From: a virus
IMG/VR virus record: IMGVR_UViG_3300022918_000018
Span: 1 to 44,178 of that record
Strand: one strand, 5' to 3'
Length of the DNA stretch: 44,178 bases
Shown: one piece after another, positions 16,442 through 25,567 of the stretch
Layout of the letters: every line of letters begins with the position of its first letter
Position numbering within the stretch: the stretch's first letter is position 1
Notes under the pieces: generated by a model
Told to the model about the DNA's origin: nothing
Databases searched by the model: none
What the model saw: only the letters and a program-made list of their open reading frames with translations
Position numbers and translations under genes: made by a program

Positions 16442-16616
16442 TATGATTTAGTTTTTTATGTTGACTATTAGAGTAATACAGTAGGGAAAAGCCTTTAAAA
16501 TGCTTTAAATTCAGGTGTTACGTAAAAAAAATAGAAAAGAATGCTATTATTTATTATATATTTTTTAGTTTTGCAACATATAGTGGAATGTGTAATGCTG
16601 TTTAAAACATATTACA
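16385..16616. promoter_or_regulatory. Divergent control region with AACATAT repeats and repressor promoter
   Basis: AACATAT occurs at 16385, 16406, 16575 and 16606; the copies at 16406 and 16606 extend to AACATATTAC, and the first is a palindrome (AACATATGTT) touching the P4 -7 box. TGTAAT (16591) and ATTACA (16611) form an inverted pair. TAGTTTTG (16566-16573) is a TAnnTTTG box for the plus-strand repressor, about 65 bp before its ATG. I infer operator sites for the S24 repressor. AT-rich background makes single copies weak evidence. Confidence 0.45.
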
Positions 16617-16638
16617 TAATAAAAACAAAAGCAACACA

Positions 16639-17439
16639 ATGGAAATACATACTAAGATAAAACGTATTATAGATGAGATGAAGTTAAACAATAACTCATT
16701 TGCTAAGTTAATAGGAGTAACCAGTACTACAATAGATAGTATCACTGTTGGAAGATTGCAATCTGACGGAGAAAGAAAAAGGACAAAACCTGGATTTGAT
16801 TTGCTTCAAAGTATCATCACGCATTGTAATGTAAATCCTGATTACTTTTTTGGAAATAGCGATGAAATTTTTGCCAATAAAACTAATAGCGAAGTGGGTT
16901 TGAACCTGCCAAAGATTATAACGGTAAATGAAGACGGGGAGGAGAATATTAATTTTGTTGGAGTAAAAGCACGCGCGGGTTATTTAGACGGTTATGCTGA
17001 TCCGGAATATATGGAGAGTCTTCCGTCATTCAGTATGCCAATGCTAAAAAACGGGACTTACAGGTGTTTTGAAATTAAAGGGAATTCGATGTCGACAACC
17101 ATACATGACGGCGATTACCTTTTTGGAAAATACGTTGATAATTTTGATGATATTCTCGACGGGAGAATTTATGTTATTATCAGTAAGAATGATGGAGTAG
17201 TGGTAAAAAGGGTTTTAAACAGAATCAGGGAAAGCGGAAAATTAATCCTGAAATCCGACAACAGAGACGGAAATTACCCAATGTATTCTATTTATGCCGA
17301 GGATATTCTGGAAGTTTGGTACGCAAGTATGTACGCTTCTAAACAGATGCCGGATCCTATTAATATTTATGAAAAGATTCATGATCTCGAAAGTAAATTC
17401 TATGAAATGGAAGAGACTTTGAGAAAAAAGCTGAACTAG
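16639..17439 (+). CDS. LexA/CI-like repressor with HTH and S24 peptidase domains
   Basis: 266 residues. An N-terminal XRE-type HTH occupies residues ~5-60 (NSFAKLIGVTSTTIDSIT). The C-terminal S24 domain is complete: Ala-Gly cleavage site at 113-114 (VKARAGYLDG), catalytic Ser150 (EIKGNSMSTTI) and Lys190 (GVVVKRVL). Such proteins repress phage and tailocin genes and self-cleave when RecA is activated by DNA damage. A short C-terminal tail (KIHDLESKFYEMEETLRKKL) is a predicted coiled coil. It is the only plus-strand gene in the middle of the locus and is divergent from the terminator/HTH unit. Likely the master repressor. Confidence 0.85.
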   Translation: MEIHTKIKRIIDEMKLNNNSFAKLIGVTSTTIDSITVGRLQSDGERKRTKPGFDLLQSIITHCNVNPDYFFGNSDEIFANKTNSEVGLNLPKIITVNEDGEENINFVGVKARAGYLDGYADPEYMESLPSFSMPMLKNGTYRCFEIKGNSMSTTIHDGDYLFGKYVDNFDDILDGRIYVIISKNDGVVVKRVLNRIRESGKLILKSDNRDGNYPMYSIYAEDILEVWYASMYASKQMPDPINIYEKIHDLESKFYEMEETLRKKLN

Positions 17440-17450
17440 ATAAAACAACA

Positions 17451-17478
17451 AAAACTGCAACATATTTGTTGCAGTTTT
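17451..17478 (+). terminator. Terminator after the repressor gene
   Basis: A perfect 12-bp hairpin AAAACTGCAACA-TATT-TGTTGCAGTTTT followed by TGTTT. Its loop side contains another AACATAT. It probably works in both directions, closing the decayed island B end as well. Confidence 0.8.
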
Positions 17479-17525
17479 TGTTTATCGTACGTTTTAGATA
17501 CTCCTGTGTGATAAAAAGAAGAAAA

Positions 17526-17820
17526 TTATTTCTCTTTATATTCATCACGCAATACGCCGGGTTCGTCTTCTAATACTTCATTATCACTTGGTTCTTCCAT
17601 ATTTACACCAAACATTTTCATTATCATTTTTTCTTTTTCAGCACAAAGATCCAGATCTTGTAATTCTTTAATGCTAAAGCTTGTTCTTCTAAATACCTGG
17701 CTGGGAAATGCTATATAATTTTTGTTTTTACCGTTTTTTACAAATAAAAGAATAATTTTAGGATAAGTATCTTCAATATAAAAACTTCTGCAGACACTAG
17801 TTTTTTGCCGTCTTAGACCT
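17526..17820 (-). pseudogene. Gene remnant at the end of island B
   Basis: An open frame of about 95 codons ends at TAA 17526-17528. It reads in part KTSVCRSFYIEDTYPKIILLF, IAFPSQVFRRTSF and ends EPGVLRDEYKEK. There is no ATG near its start: the first Met is about 33 codons from the end, and a stop lies just upstream. I do not recognise it. It looks like the 3' end of a gene whose start was lost by recombination. Confidence 0.4.
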
Positions 17821-17864
17821 TTTCTTTCTTATTGCAAACTTTTGAGTTTTTTAGATTCAATTTT

Positions 17865-18604
17865 TTATCTTTTTAAAGTACTTTTTGCGAATTGATCATT
17901 CTCAAATTCTTCTTTAGTTTTATAACTAAAAGTATTTCTGAAAGCTCCTTGTTTTAGGTTTTTTGCATCGTAAGAATCTACTTCTAAGTAAGTATTGTTA
18001 TTTGGATGGTGGCGAAATTTTAAACACCAATTGTCATCGCCTATATAATAAACCAATGCATCTTTTTGGTATAATCTTTTTTGATAAATTTTTCCTCTTT
18101 TATTATACAAACGCAGTGTATCTGTAAAATACCCTCCTTTTGTTTCTATTTCATAATATAATGCACCATTTTCATGAAAATCTTTTTCGATACCATTTCC
18201 ATCTTTAAAAGAAGTTGAATAAATTACTTTTCCATCTTTGTTGTAGATTTTATAAATACTATCTCGTAAACCGTTTTTAAAATACTCTTCTCTCTCCCTA
18301 AATAATATTTTGTTTTAATGTAGCTCAAAGAATCATAATAGTAATATTTTTCAGTAATCCATTTGCCAGATTGCCTGCCATTAGCAAAACTACCTTTTCT
18401 GTACTCTTGTAAATCTTTAATTTTGAATTTGTTAACTTCGCATACATTTAAATCTGTTTTATACCAATTATAGAAAACATATTCTGGTTCATCCGAAAAC
18501 ATTAAAGTTGAACATGGATTTGGCTCTATTGAAATTGTTTTTGTTCCAATGCAACTTAATAGTATTACGGGAATAACAAATATTGTTTTTTTAATTGTTT
18601 TCAT
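17865..18604 (-). pseudogene. Frameshifted YwqK-type lipoprotein (third immunity copy)
   Basis: The gene starts at ATG 18604 with a lipoprotein signal (KTIKKTIFVIPVILLSC) and is homologous to the two intact copies upstream. The frame breaks in a GA-rich tract at about 18288-18297: two extra bases (one GA unit) send it to an early stop. In the shifted frame the rest is intact (EEYFKNGLRDSIYKIYNKDG and on to a C-terminus FAKSTLKR that matches the KSTLKK ends of the paralogues). So only one dinucleotide change separates it from a ~245-residue protein. Confidence 0.75.
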
Positions 18605-18821
18605 AGTCATTACGCATAAATGAATTTACCCTACAAACATCCATTCCAACTTTATACCAATTATAAAAAACAAAATTTGTTATATAAGGTAAATCTGTGA
18701 AGCTACCTTCGTTAGAAGAAGCTTGAATTACTAATGTGCATGGAGGAACATCAACTGACAATACTTTATTTAACTTAGTTTTGCAGCTCATAATTAGTAG
18801 CGCAGTACTTGTAGTTTTCAT
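18591..18821 (-). pseudogene. Truncated lipoprotein 5' fragment
   Basis: 76 codons with a short N-terminal signal-like segment (KTTSTALLIMSC) and a FVFYNWYKVGMDVCRVN stretch closely matching YVFYNWYKTDLNVCEVN in the next gene. It stops inside the start of that gene, where the two overlap at ATGAAAAC. This is what a deletion between two paralogues at a shared start sequence would leave. Confidence 0.6.
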
Positions 18822-18824
18822 AGT

Positions 18825-19538
18825 TTACTTTTTCAACGTACTTTTTGCAAAGTGGTCATCCTCAAATTCTTCTTTAGTTTTATAACTAAAAGTATTTCTG
18901 AATGCTCCTTGTTTTAAGTTTTTTACCTCGTATGAATCTACTTCTAAGTAAGTACTATCATTAGGTTTGTATCTGTATTTTAAACACCAGTCATTCCCTG
19001 TATAGTAAGCCAAAACATCCTTTTGGTACAGACGTTTCTCAAAAATTTTACCTTCTCTATTATATAAATGAAGGGTGTCTGTAAAATAACCATCTTTGGT
19101 ATTAGCTTCAAAATAAATCTTTCCGTTGCCATAAAATTCTTTCCATAATCCGGTGCCCATTTTGAAAGTAGTTTCGTAGATCACTTTGCCATCATTATCA
19201 AACTGTCTAAAAATGCTATCACGTAGCCCATGTTTAAAATATTCTTCTTTGTATATTTTTCCTTTTGCATAAACATTTCCTAAAGTATCAAAATCAGCAT
19301 CGCCACTGAGCCATTTGCCTTCTTTAAAGCCATCTATGCCAATTTTTCCTATTCGATATCCTCCTTCCGAAAAAGTTTCACGATAAAAATCTGCCCCAAT
19401 ATATTCGCTAGGAAAATCTTCAAACATGCGATTATTAGATGAATTGTTAAAACCTTCAGTGGTAGGAGGCATTGAAACATAAGACTTGCAAGAATAAAAA
19501 AGAAGCAATACGATAATTGGGTAAAAAAATGTTTTCAT
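18825..19538 (-). CDS. YwqK/MORN-type lipoprotein, candidate immunity protein 2
   Basis: 237 residues with a lipoprotein signal (KTFFYPIIVLLLFYSC). The body consists of MORN/YwqK-like units of the form 'G-x-I-Y-x-E-x-x-x-x-x-G-x-x-D' (KEEYFKHGLRDSIFRQFDNDG, YGNGKIYFEANTKDGYF in pieces), annotated in the family as antitoxin-like. It shares a nearly identical C-terminal half with the 19689-20465 protein but a different N-terminal third. Its ATG overlaps the stop of an orphan toxin fragment (ATGA), which ties it to a lost effector. Expected to be anchored in the periplasm. Confidence 0.65.
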   Translation of the reverse strand: MKTFFYPIIVLLLFYSCKSYVSMPPTTEGFNNSSNNRMFEDFPSEYIGADFYRETFSEGGYRIGKIGIDGFKEGKWLSGDADFDTLGNVYAKGKIYKEEYFKHGLRDSIFRQFDNDGKVIYETTFKMGTGLWKEFYGNGKIYFEANTKDGYFTDTLHLYNREGKIFEKRLYQKDVLAYYTGNDWCLKYRYKPNDSTYLEVDSYEVKNLKQGAFRNTFSYKTKEEFEDDHFAKSTLKK

Positions 19539-19654
19539 TTTTGCTTTATAATTATTATTTGAGGATCTAAAAATCTAATTCTATTTGAATCAGAATGCGC
19601 TAGGTGAAGTCTCATAACTTCTCCCATATTAATTTTTTGCGTAGATGTTTTGTG
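19535..19654 (-). pseudogene. Orphan C-terminal fragment of a metzincin-like effector
   Basis: About 39 codons are open upstream of TGA 19535-19537. They include EVMRLHLAHSDSNRIRFLDP and end QIIIIKQK. The final part parallels the C-terminus of the intact effector (NIMDYTNSKLRFLSNQITIM): a VM/IM turn, a polar stretch, RFL, then Q-I. The stop overlaps the next lipoprotein's ATG as ATGA, the coupling typical of toxin-immunity pairs. I read it as the tail of a former second toxin. Confidence 0.45.
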
Positions 19655-19688
19655 TTAAAAAGTGATTTTGAAAAGAGTATTTTCATTT

Positions 19689-20465
19689 TTACTTTTTCAA
19701 CGTACTTTTTGCAAAGCTATCATCCTCAAATTCTTCTTTGGTTTTGTAACGAAAAGTATTTCTGAAATCGCCTTGTTTTAAGTTTTTTACCTCGTATGAA
19801 TCTACTTCTAAGTAAGTACTATCAGTAGGTTTGTATCTGTATTTTAAACACCAGTCATTACCTGCATAGTAAACCAAAACATCTTTTTGGTACAGGCGTT
19901 TCTCAAAATTTTTACCTTCTTTATTATATAAATGAAGAGTGTCTGTAAAATAGCCGTCTTTAGTATATGCTTCAAAGTAAACTTTTCCGTTGCCATGAAA
20001 TTCTTTCCATAATCCTGTTCCCATTTTAAAAGTGGTTTCGTAGGTAATTTTGCCATCCTTATCAAATTGTCTAAAAATGCTATCTCGTAAACCATGTTTA
20101 AAATATTCTTCTGTAAATAACGTCTTTATTTTTTCTTTTTTATTTACAGTATCATATTCATGAATTGCGTAAGACCAGCGGCCTTCTTTATAACCATTTC
20201 TGATTAAGCCAAACCTAGTGTCACTTTCGTAATGTGCGTTGCCATAAGCTGTGTCTTCATTTGGGAAATCTTCATAAATTTTATCATTTGGCGAGTTATC
20301 ATAGAACCCAATAAGTTGTTCTGTTAAAGGTTCTGCTAATCTAGTATGCTTTAAACAATTATATTTTGTGCTACAAAGCCATTTAGGATGTTTTGAAAAA
20401 TTAGCGGTTGTACATGAAATACATATAGTTAAGATAAAGGTAGATGCTATTGATGTTTTTTTCAT
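19689..20465 (-). CDS. YwqK/MORN-type lipoprotein, candidate immunity protein 1
   Basis: 258 residues with a lipoprotein signal (KKTSIASTFILTICISC). The middle and C-terminal two thirds are MORN/YwqK-like units and nearly match the next copy downstream (EEYFKHGLRDSIFRQFD ... FAKSTLKK). It begins 13 nt after the stop of the DUF4280-metalloprotease gene, so it is the best candidate for that toxin's immunity partner. Lipid anchoring would place it in the periplasm, where a delivered protease would act. Confidence 0.65.
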   Translation of the reverse strand: MKKTSIASTFILTICISCTTANFSKHPKWLCSTKYNCLKHTRLAEPLTEQLIGFYDNSPNDKIYEDFPNEDTAYGNAHYESDTRFGLIRNGYKEGRWSYAIHEYDTVNKKEKIKTLFTEEYFKHGLRDSIFRQFDKDGKITYETTFKMGTGLWKEFHGNGKVYFEAYTKDGYFTDTLHLYNKEGKNFEKRLYQKDVLVYYAGNDWCLKYRYKPTDSTYLEVDSYEVKNLKQGDFRNTFRYKTKEEFEDDSFAKSTLKK

Positions 20466-20478
20466 TATTTTGCCATGT

Positions 20479-22677
20479 TTAGTAATTCTTGTAATCTTTT
20501 CTCATTATTGTTATTTGGTTGCTCAAAAATCTTAATTTAGAATTTGTATAATCCATTATATTGGATGTATTTGCTTGTTTAAACATTATGTAATTAGAAT
20601 GTGTTTGATTAATTATTTCTTTATTATACTCTATTTGTTGTTTTAGTAGATTAATCAAATCGGTTCTAACAAAATACATTTTCTGTACTATAGTTTCATA
20701 ATCCCTTAAATCATTTTTGTTAAGTTCTTTTATTACTTTATTATTTTGAGAAATCCATATATTTGAATTTTCTATATTTTTTTCAAGGAGTTCAAAATGT
20801 TCTCTTTTAGTTTTATGTGTGCCATCAGAATAATTTATTATATCATTTGCTCCCAAACGAATGTAAAGTGCAGAATCTGTTGTCTTTTTACTTTTTTGAC
20901 TATTTACATAAATTTGAGTTTTTCTATTGTAAATAAGAAGTGCATCAATTAGATCCTGTTTTATCACTTGTAGACTATTCCAGGAATAATATATATCTTT
21001 TTTTAAATCTAACTCATTTAAGGATTTTATTAGTCCGCCAATATATTTTTCATTATCACTTCCATCAGGATTTTTTTCAGGTAATCCATTCCCCAAAAGA
21101 AATTCTTTGACGTTTTTGTAAGTTTCCTGTTCTTTTTTATTATAAAATAAATGGGGCAAACCTAACATATGGCCAATTTCGTGTGAATAATTATCTTTTA
21201 CTTCAATTGCATCAGAATATACAAATAAAGCATAATGATTTAAAGGTACTTTTTTACTAAACGCCACTGTTTCAGTTAGAGATTCATAATCCGATAGAAT
21301 AATTATTCCTCCATTGTTTATTTCAGATATGTTAGATTTGGTTATAAGCTTATCTTTATAAAGATTAATAACTGTATAATCAATATTTCCTTCCACTATT
21401 ACGTCTTTTACTTCGGTTCTTATTTCGGTAGTTTTTATTTCTTTGCCATCATCTGTGTATGAAATAATTGTATAAGTTTTTTCTTTAACGAAGTTTTCTT
21501 TAAATAAATTTTTGCTCTTCCAATCCTCCTTATCAAAGGCATACAAATAATCATCTACATCAATCTCATCCATAGCATCAAAATTTTCAATCTCGACAGT
21601 ATAACCAGCTTGGTTAAGAGAGTTGTTGTTTAAATAATCTTTTGTACCTGCATTTTTAAACTTTTTAAACAAGCTTTTAGCTTTCTCATTTGGATTTCCT
21701 TCGTTTGAAACCAAAGCAATAATCCTAAATTTAAGTTTCAATACTTTATTTTCCATCATGCTTAAACCACCTACTTCACGTGGGCCTTTTGCGCCAGTGT
21801 GTAAAAAAAAGTATTTTTTGTCTAACGATTCTTTTGAACAATTTATTGTAAGCTTGAGCTGTTCCTTAGCAACTATTTTTTTCTTTGTTGTTTTGTCGTT
21901 TTCGTCCTTTCTTTCTTCTTCTCCGTCAATTTTAAAACTATAAAAGTCATCTCCTGTAATAGATATATAATCGTCCTGACTTTCTCCTTCAAAAAAGACT
22001 TCCAGACTCAATATGGCTTGCTCACCTGGTTTTAGTAAAACAAAAGGAGTATCAACATAATCACAAAAATTAATTAGATCATAATTTTCCTTAATTGCTT
22101 GTATTGCACCTGCTGTATCTTGACTTACATGTATAATATCACCTAAATCTTGAGAAGAATTTCCTTTTTTATAAAAGTATTCAGCATCTGAAAAAGGAAC
22201 TCCTTGTATTTCTTGTATTTCCATTGTTTCCGGATCGACATCTACCCAATCAAAGCCAAATTCTCCATTATAAGTTTCTAAAGTTCTGACTTTGACATAA
22301 ACCTTTGAAATCTCTTTGGGCTCTGAGGAGTAATTTCCAAATATAACATTTTTTGTTTGCGTTTGTTTTGAATCTATGATAGAAATGGTTCCGCCATAAC
22401 TACATATACACTTAGAATCTTCTAAGAGTCCTTTATGTTCAGTCTGAAATACATTGTTTTTTGTGTTGCTCCAAGGTGCTTTAATTTCTGGAACACATGG
22501 AGGTGGTGGGGATGATCTAGTACAATTAACAAAATTTGATGAAAATGTATTTTCATTTTCAGTAGCCATCAATTTATCCTGAATAAAAATTTTGGTTTGA
22601 GATTTAACCTCCAGCGCGCCCTCAGCAGTACCCAAAGTACATTTACACTGGGCACCATTACATATATATTTTGCCAT
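20479..22677 (-). CDS. DUF4280 PAAR-like tip fused to a metzincin-type protease
   Basis: 732 residues. The first ~105 match the PAAR-like DUF4280 domain: a MAKYICNGAQCKCTLG start, paired Cys residues (C51, C61, C90, C92) and an ICSYGGTISI end. PAAR-like domains cap the spike of contractile injectors and carry toxins. A beta-rich middle (to ~430) is followed by a zinc-protease motif HEIGHMLGLPH at 499-509 (HExxHxxGxxH, metzincin type) and a candidate Met-turn NIMDY near 705. It starts 2 nt after the spike gene stop, matching a spike-tip pair, and is followed by lipoprotein immunity candidates. Likely an 'evolved tip' toxin cleaving proteins in the target's envelope. The substrate is unknown. 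Confidence 0.8.
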   Translation of the reverse strand: MAKYICNGAQCKCTLGTAEGALEVKSQTKIFIQDKLMATENENTFSSNFVNCTRSSPPPPCVPEIKAPWSNTKNNVFQTEHKGLLEDSKCICSYGGTISIIDSKQTQTKNVIFGNYSSEPKEISKVYVKVRTLETYNGEFGFDWVDVDPETMEIQEIQGVPFSDAEYFYKKGNSSQDLGDIIHVSQDTAGAIQAIKENYDLINFCDYVDTPFVLLKPGEQAILSLEVFFEGESQDDYISITGDDFYSFKIDGEEERKDENDKTTKKKIVAKEQLKLTINCSKESLDKKYFFLHTGAKGPREVGGLSMMENKVLKLKFRIIALVSNEGNPNEKAKSLFKKFKNAGTKDYLNNNSLNQAGYTVEIENFDAMDEIDVDDYLYAFDKEDWKSKNLFKENFVKEKTYTIISYTDDGKEIKTTEIRTEVKDVIVEGNIDYTVINLYKDKLITKSNISEINNGGIIILSDYESLTETVAFSKKVPLNHYALFVYSDAIEVKDNYSHEIGHMLGLPHLFYNKKEQETYKNVKEFLLGNGLPEKNPDGSDNEKYIGGLIKSLNELDLKKDIYYSWNSLQVIKQDLIDALLIYNRKTQIYVNSQKSKKTTDSALYIRLGANDIINYSDGTHKTKREHFELLEKNIENSNIWISQNNKVIKELNKNDLRDYETIVQKMYFVRTDLINLLKQQIEYNKEIINQTHSNYIMFKQANTSNIMDYTNSKLRFLSNQITIMRKDYKNY

Positions 22678-22679
22678 AA

Positions 22680-23687
22680 TTAATTGATTAATACGTTTGC
22701 TCCTTTTATGGTTGTATCTTGTACTGCTTCTACTTTTATGGCCATATTTGCTTTAATATTGATATTAGAGCTGGCGTCTATGTTTACATTATCTCCCTTT
22801 AAATTAATGTTACCAGATGTCAATATATTTACACCATTTTGACCTAAAAGTTCAATTAAATTATTAGCATCTTTTTTTAACTGTATTCTGTTTTTTTCTA
22901 ATAGAATGGTGTCGTTTGAGTCTGTAAGTTTTATTTCGGCTTTTTCGTTACCGTTCATTTCAAATGACAGCTTTTCCTTTTCATCATCATTATATAAGCG
23001 AACTGAGATATTACTTGGTTTTATTAATAAACTAGTTCTCTTTTTACCATTTTCATCATTTATTTTTAAGTCGGTCGTGCTTTTTGTCATTGTTAGAACT
23101 GAGCCTTCAATTACATTATTATCTTTAATCGAATTAAAAGTCGTTGTAAGACTATCAGGTGAAAAATGTGTAATTGCTAATGGTTTTTCATCGTCATTAA
23201 AATAACTAATTTTAAAGTTTTTTTCTTTGTCAAACTCTATTTTAGCGACATCAAGAATTTTGGTTTCATTAGTTTCTGTTGCAGTATCTGCGTTGATATA
23301 GCGAATATGTAGTTTATTACCATCGGCACTGTAATCAAAAAACAATTTAGGGTCACTTGTAGCTTGTATTCTTCCCATTAGTCTATCAACTTCAGAAAAC
23401 TGCGAAACAAAAGCTCTCGTTTCGACTCCGTCAATAATCGTAGCCAAAACCCAGCTGTCTTTTTTAGGAATCGTGATAATCCCTTGTTCGACATCGAGGA
23501 TTGAAGCTTTCAATCGTACGTTTTTGATAATTGCGCCATCGGCGCGCATGATATTTACAGTATAGGCATCTTCAGGATTATGGAGCGATTCTATTTCGTT
23601 ATTTATTTCGATGACTTTTGCTGCAAAAGTTTCAATAATTTGATTTTTACTGGCGACATCTTTTATTAGATCTGTTATATTTCCCAT
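22680..23687 (-). CDS. gpV/VgrG-like spike protein
   Basis: 335 residues. An OB-like region around residues 40-125 (YTVNIMRADGAIIKNVRLKA, GIITIPKKDSWVLATIIDG) is followed by a beta-helix-like C-terminus with short alternating strands (NINLKGDNVNIDASSNINIKANMAIKVE in pieces), ending TTIKGANVLIN. This is the layout of P2 gpV and the C-terminal part of VgrG. It lies between the gpD-like hub and the DUF4280 tip, exactly the order expected of a puncturing complex. Trimeric by family. Confidence 0.78.
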   Translation of the reverse strand: MGNITDLIKDVASKNQIIETFAAKVIEINNEIESLHNPEDAYTVNIMRADGAIIKNVRLKASILDVEQGIITIPKKDSWVLATIIDGVETRAFVSQFSEVDRLMGRIQATSDPKLFFDYSADGNKLHIRYINADTATETNETKILDVAKIEFDKEKNFKISYFNDDEKPLAITHFSPDSLTTTFNSIKDNNVIEGSVLTMTKSTTDLKINDENGKKRTSLLIKPSNISVRLYNDDEKEKLSFEMNGNEKAEIKLTDSNDTILLEKNRIQLKKDANNLIELLGQNGVNILTSGNINLKGDNVNIDASSNINIKANMAIKVEAVQDTTIKGANVLIN

Positions 23688-23696
23688 TTTGTAATT

Positions 23697-24998
23697 TTAT
23701 ACTGTTTCTACTCTTCGTCCTACGTAAATTTTTTGTCTGTAACCGTTTTCGCCATAGCTTCGTTCTACTTTTTCGACCTGAAAAGTGCCGTTTTTTTCTT
23801 TATCCTTAGCATTTTCCAGAATTACCTTGTCTGTAGGTCGTACAAATGGTTCTCCAAAAGTCAGGAAATAACCTTCGAGTCCGCTTGGTTTAGATTCCAT
23901 GGCTCTCACAGCAGCATATTGATACAATTCTGCAGCAACTTTTGTTGCGGCATTTTTAAAAGCTTCGGGGGCTTTGGGCAAATCATCTTTATCGTCATGC
24001 AATACATGCGTTTTTACTAATTGTCCGTTTGGATCGCCTAACTCGATATAAATTGGAGTGTTCGAATTTTTAAAATATTTTTCGACTCGTGTGCGGGTAT
24101 TTTTGGTCGATTCATTTACTACAATCAATTTATCCTCGATAATATTATAACGAAATCTAAAACGTACTTTTCCCATAAATCCTCCCGAAACAGATTGTAA
24201 AACTTTATTCAACTTAGAACTTAAAAGGCTAAGTCCCTGATTGATCAATTTTTTGACCAATGCTCCAGCTAACGGGCTTTTAATGAAATTTCGATCAATA
24301 AAACCGGCTAATTCTGCCGAGGTATGCTGTTGTGGATTATTAGTAATAGTAAGTACAGGAGCTAAATCTTCGGTTTTGAAATACGTATAAATTCCTTTGT
24401 CTTTTAGCATCTCAAAAACCTGGGCCAAACTTTGATTTCTGTTAATCATTACATTGCCTAATTCCTCATCGAGAGCATTTACTTTAAAAGGTAATTTTAG
24501 TTCTTTGATTCTTTTTTCGAAGAAGGTTTTAGGATTAAAGCTTTCAACATTTGTGGTCGGGTTGGTTGAAACAATATTCAGAACATCATTTTTATCCTGA
24601 ACATCATCGTCTTTTACCGCTTTTACTTTCTTAAAAGCATACATTGCATCTTCGCAGGTTATGGTAGCATTGGTATCTGATTGTACTCCTGTAATATAAC
24701 CTCTAAAAGCGGGTTTGTAATCATCGTCATATCCTAAAAATATTTCTATGAAACTTTCTAGTTTAAAAAAATCGTGAACTGTTTTTTCTTCACCATTTGC
24801 ATTTTTAAATAAGTTTTGATCAAATCCCTTAGTGTCGGTAAACACTTTTTGAGGCATTACAATTGTTGCTGTATCTGTGAGAGATTTGTACGAACTGCTT
24901 ATATCTACATTTTTTACATAAGTAAATTCATAAAATTTGGGAGTCGGAATAAGTTTTATCGTTTCGTAAACTCTAATTTTAGCATTTAGTTTAAGCAT
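23697..24998 (-). CDS. gpD-like baseplate hub protein
   Basis: 433 residues. The protein starts with a tail-hub-like beta-barrel (KNVDISSSYKSLTDTATIVMPQKVF), then segments typical of late-control gpD proteins (EIFLGYDDDYKPAFRGYITGVQSD, TITCEDAMYAFKKVKAV) and a C-terminal 'LTFGEPFVRPTDKVIL ... GTFQVEKVERSYGENGYRQKIYVG'. gpD/VgrG-N forms the hub on which spike and tube assemble. It overlaps the DUF6046 gene by 8 nt and is followed 9 nt later by the spike gene. Confidence 0.78.
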   Translation of the reverse strand: MLKLNAKIRVYETIKLIPTPKFYEFTYVKNVDISSSYKSLTDTATIVMPQKVFTDTKGFDQNLFKNANGEEKTVHDFFKLESFIEIFLGYDDDYKPAFRGYITGVQSDTNATITCEDAMYAFKKVKAVKDDDVQDKNDVLNIVSTNPTTNVESFNPKTFFEKRIKELKLPFKVNALDEELGNVMINRNQSLAQVFEMLKDKGIYTYFKTEDLAPVLTITNNPQQHTSAELAGFIDRNFIKSPLAGALVKKLINQGLSLLSSKLNKVLQSVSGGFMGKVRFRFRYNIIEDKLIVVNESTKNTRTRVEKYFKNSNTPIYIELGDPNGQLVKTHVLHDDKDDLPKAPEAFKNAATKVAAELYQYAAVRAMESKPSGLEGYFLTFGEPFVRPTDKVILENAKDKEKNGTFQVEKVERSYGENGYRQKIYVGRRVETV

Positions 24999-25548
24999 TG
25001 TCTCTGATTATTAGTTCTACAGTTTCGTCTGATGTGGCGCTGGCCGTAAATTTTTGAATATTTTTTGTTCCCGAAATTGATGGGATCGAGTAGGAGTCGA
25101 TCACTAATTCGTAAATGCCAAATCGGTTCAAAATAGCGTGCGTTACTCGTAGAGCGTACGGCGCATTTAAGAATTGTTTCAATAAAAAAAGTTTTTCCTT
25201 TGGATATTCATCTCCGGTTTCATTGGCAATTAAACCTTCGATAGAAATACTAAAATCGCCATTTGTAATATGTTCCTTGATAGTTGAATCTCTGCCTTCG
25301 ATGCTTTCTTTTTTGATGGTTTTTGAGCGATTAAGATTCACAGTAACAGCATCTACACGTAAACTGGGTAAATTGAGATCTTTTTTTGTTAAAGGTTCAA
25401 AAACCAAAGGAGCGAAGACCCTTAGATTAAATTCTCCTCCGGTTTTATCTATAATAAAATCTTTCGATTCAGACTCGTTATAGTTAATGCCGGTATATTC
25501 AGAGTCTTTGGTGTCTAAAATTTCGTTTACATTAAAATTGAATTTCAT
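24991..25548 (-). CDS. DUF6046-like tail adaptor
   Basis: 185 residues, beta-rich (LRVFAPLVFEPLTKKDLNLPSL, IEGLIANETGDEYPKEKLFLLKQFL, LVIDSYSIPSISGTKNIQKF). The pattern 'P-x-x-K-L-x-x-L-K-x-x-L ... L-x-I-D-x-x-x-I-P-x-x-x-G-x-x-N-x-Q' matches the DUF6046 proteins found next to gpD-like genes in Bacteroidota tails. It likely links hub and tube. It overlaps the hub gene by 8 nt. Confidence 0.65.
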   Translation of the reverse strand: MKFNFNVNEILDTKDSEYTGINYNESESKDFIIDKTGGEFNLRVFAPLVFEPLTKKDLNLPSLRVDAVTVNLNRSKTIKKESIEGRDSTIKEHITNGDFSISIEGLIANETGDEYPKEKLFLLKQFLNAPYALRVTHAILNRFGIYELVIDSYSIPSISGTKNIQKFTASATSDETVELIIRDNA

Positions 25549-25567
25549 AATGATTTATTTTTTATTT

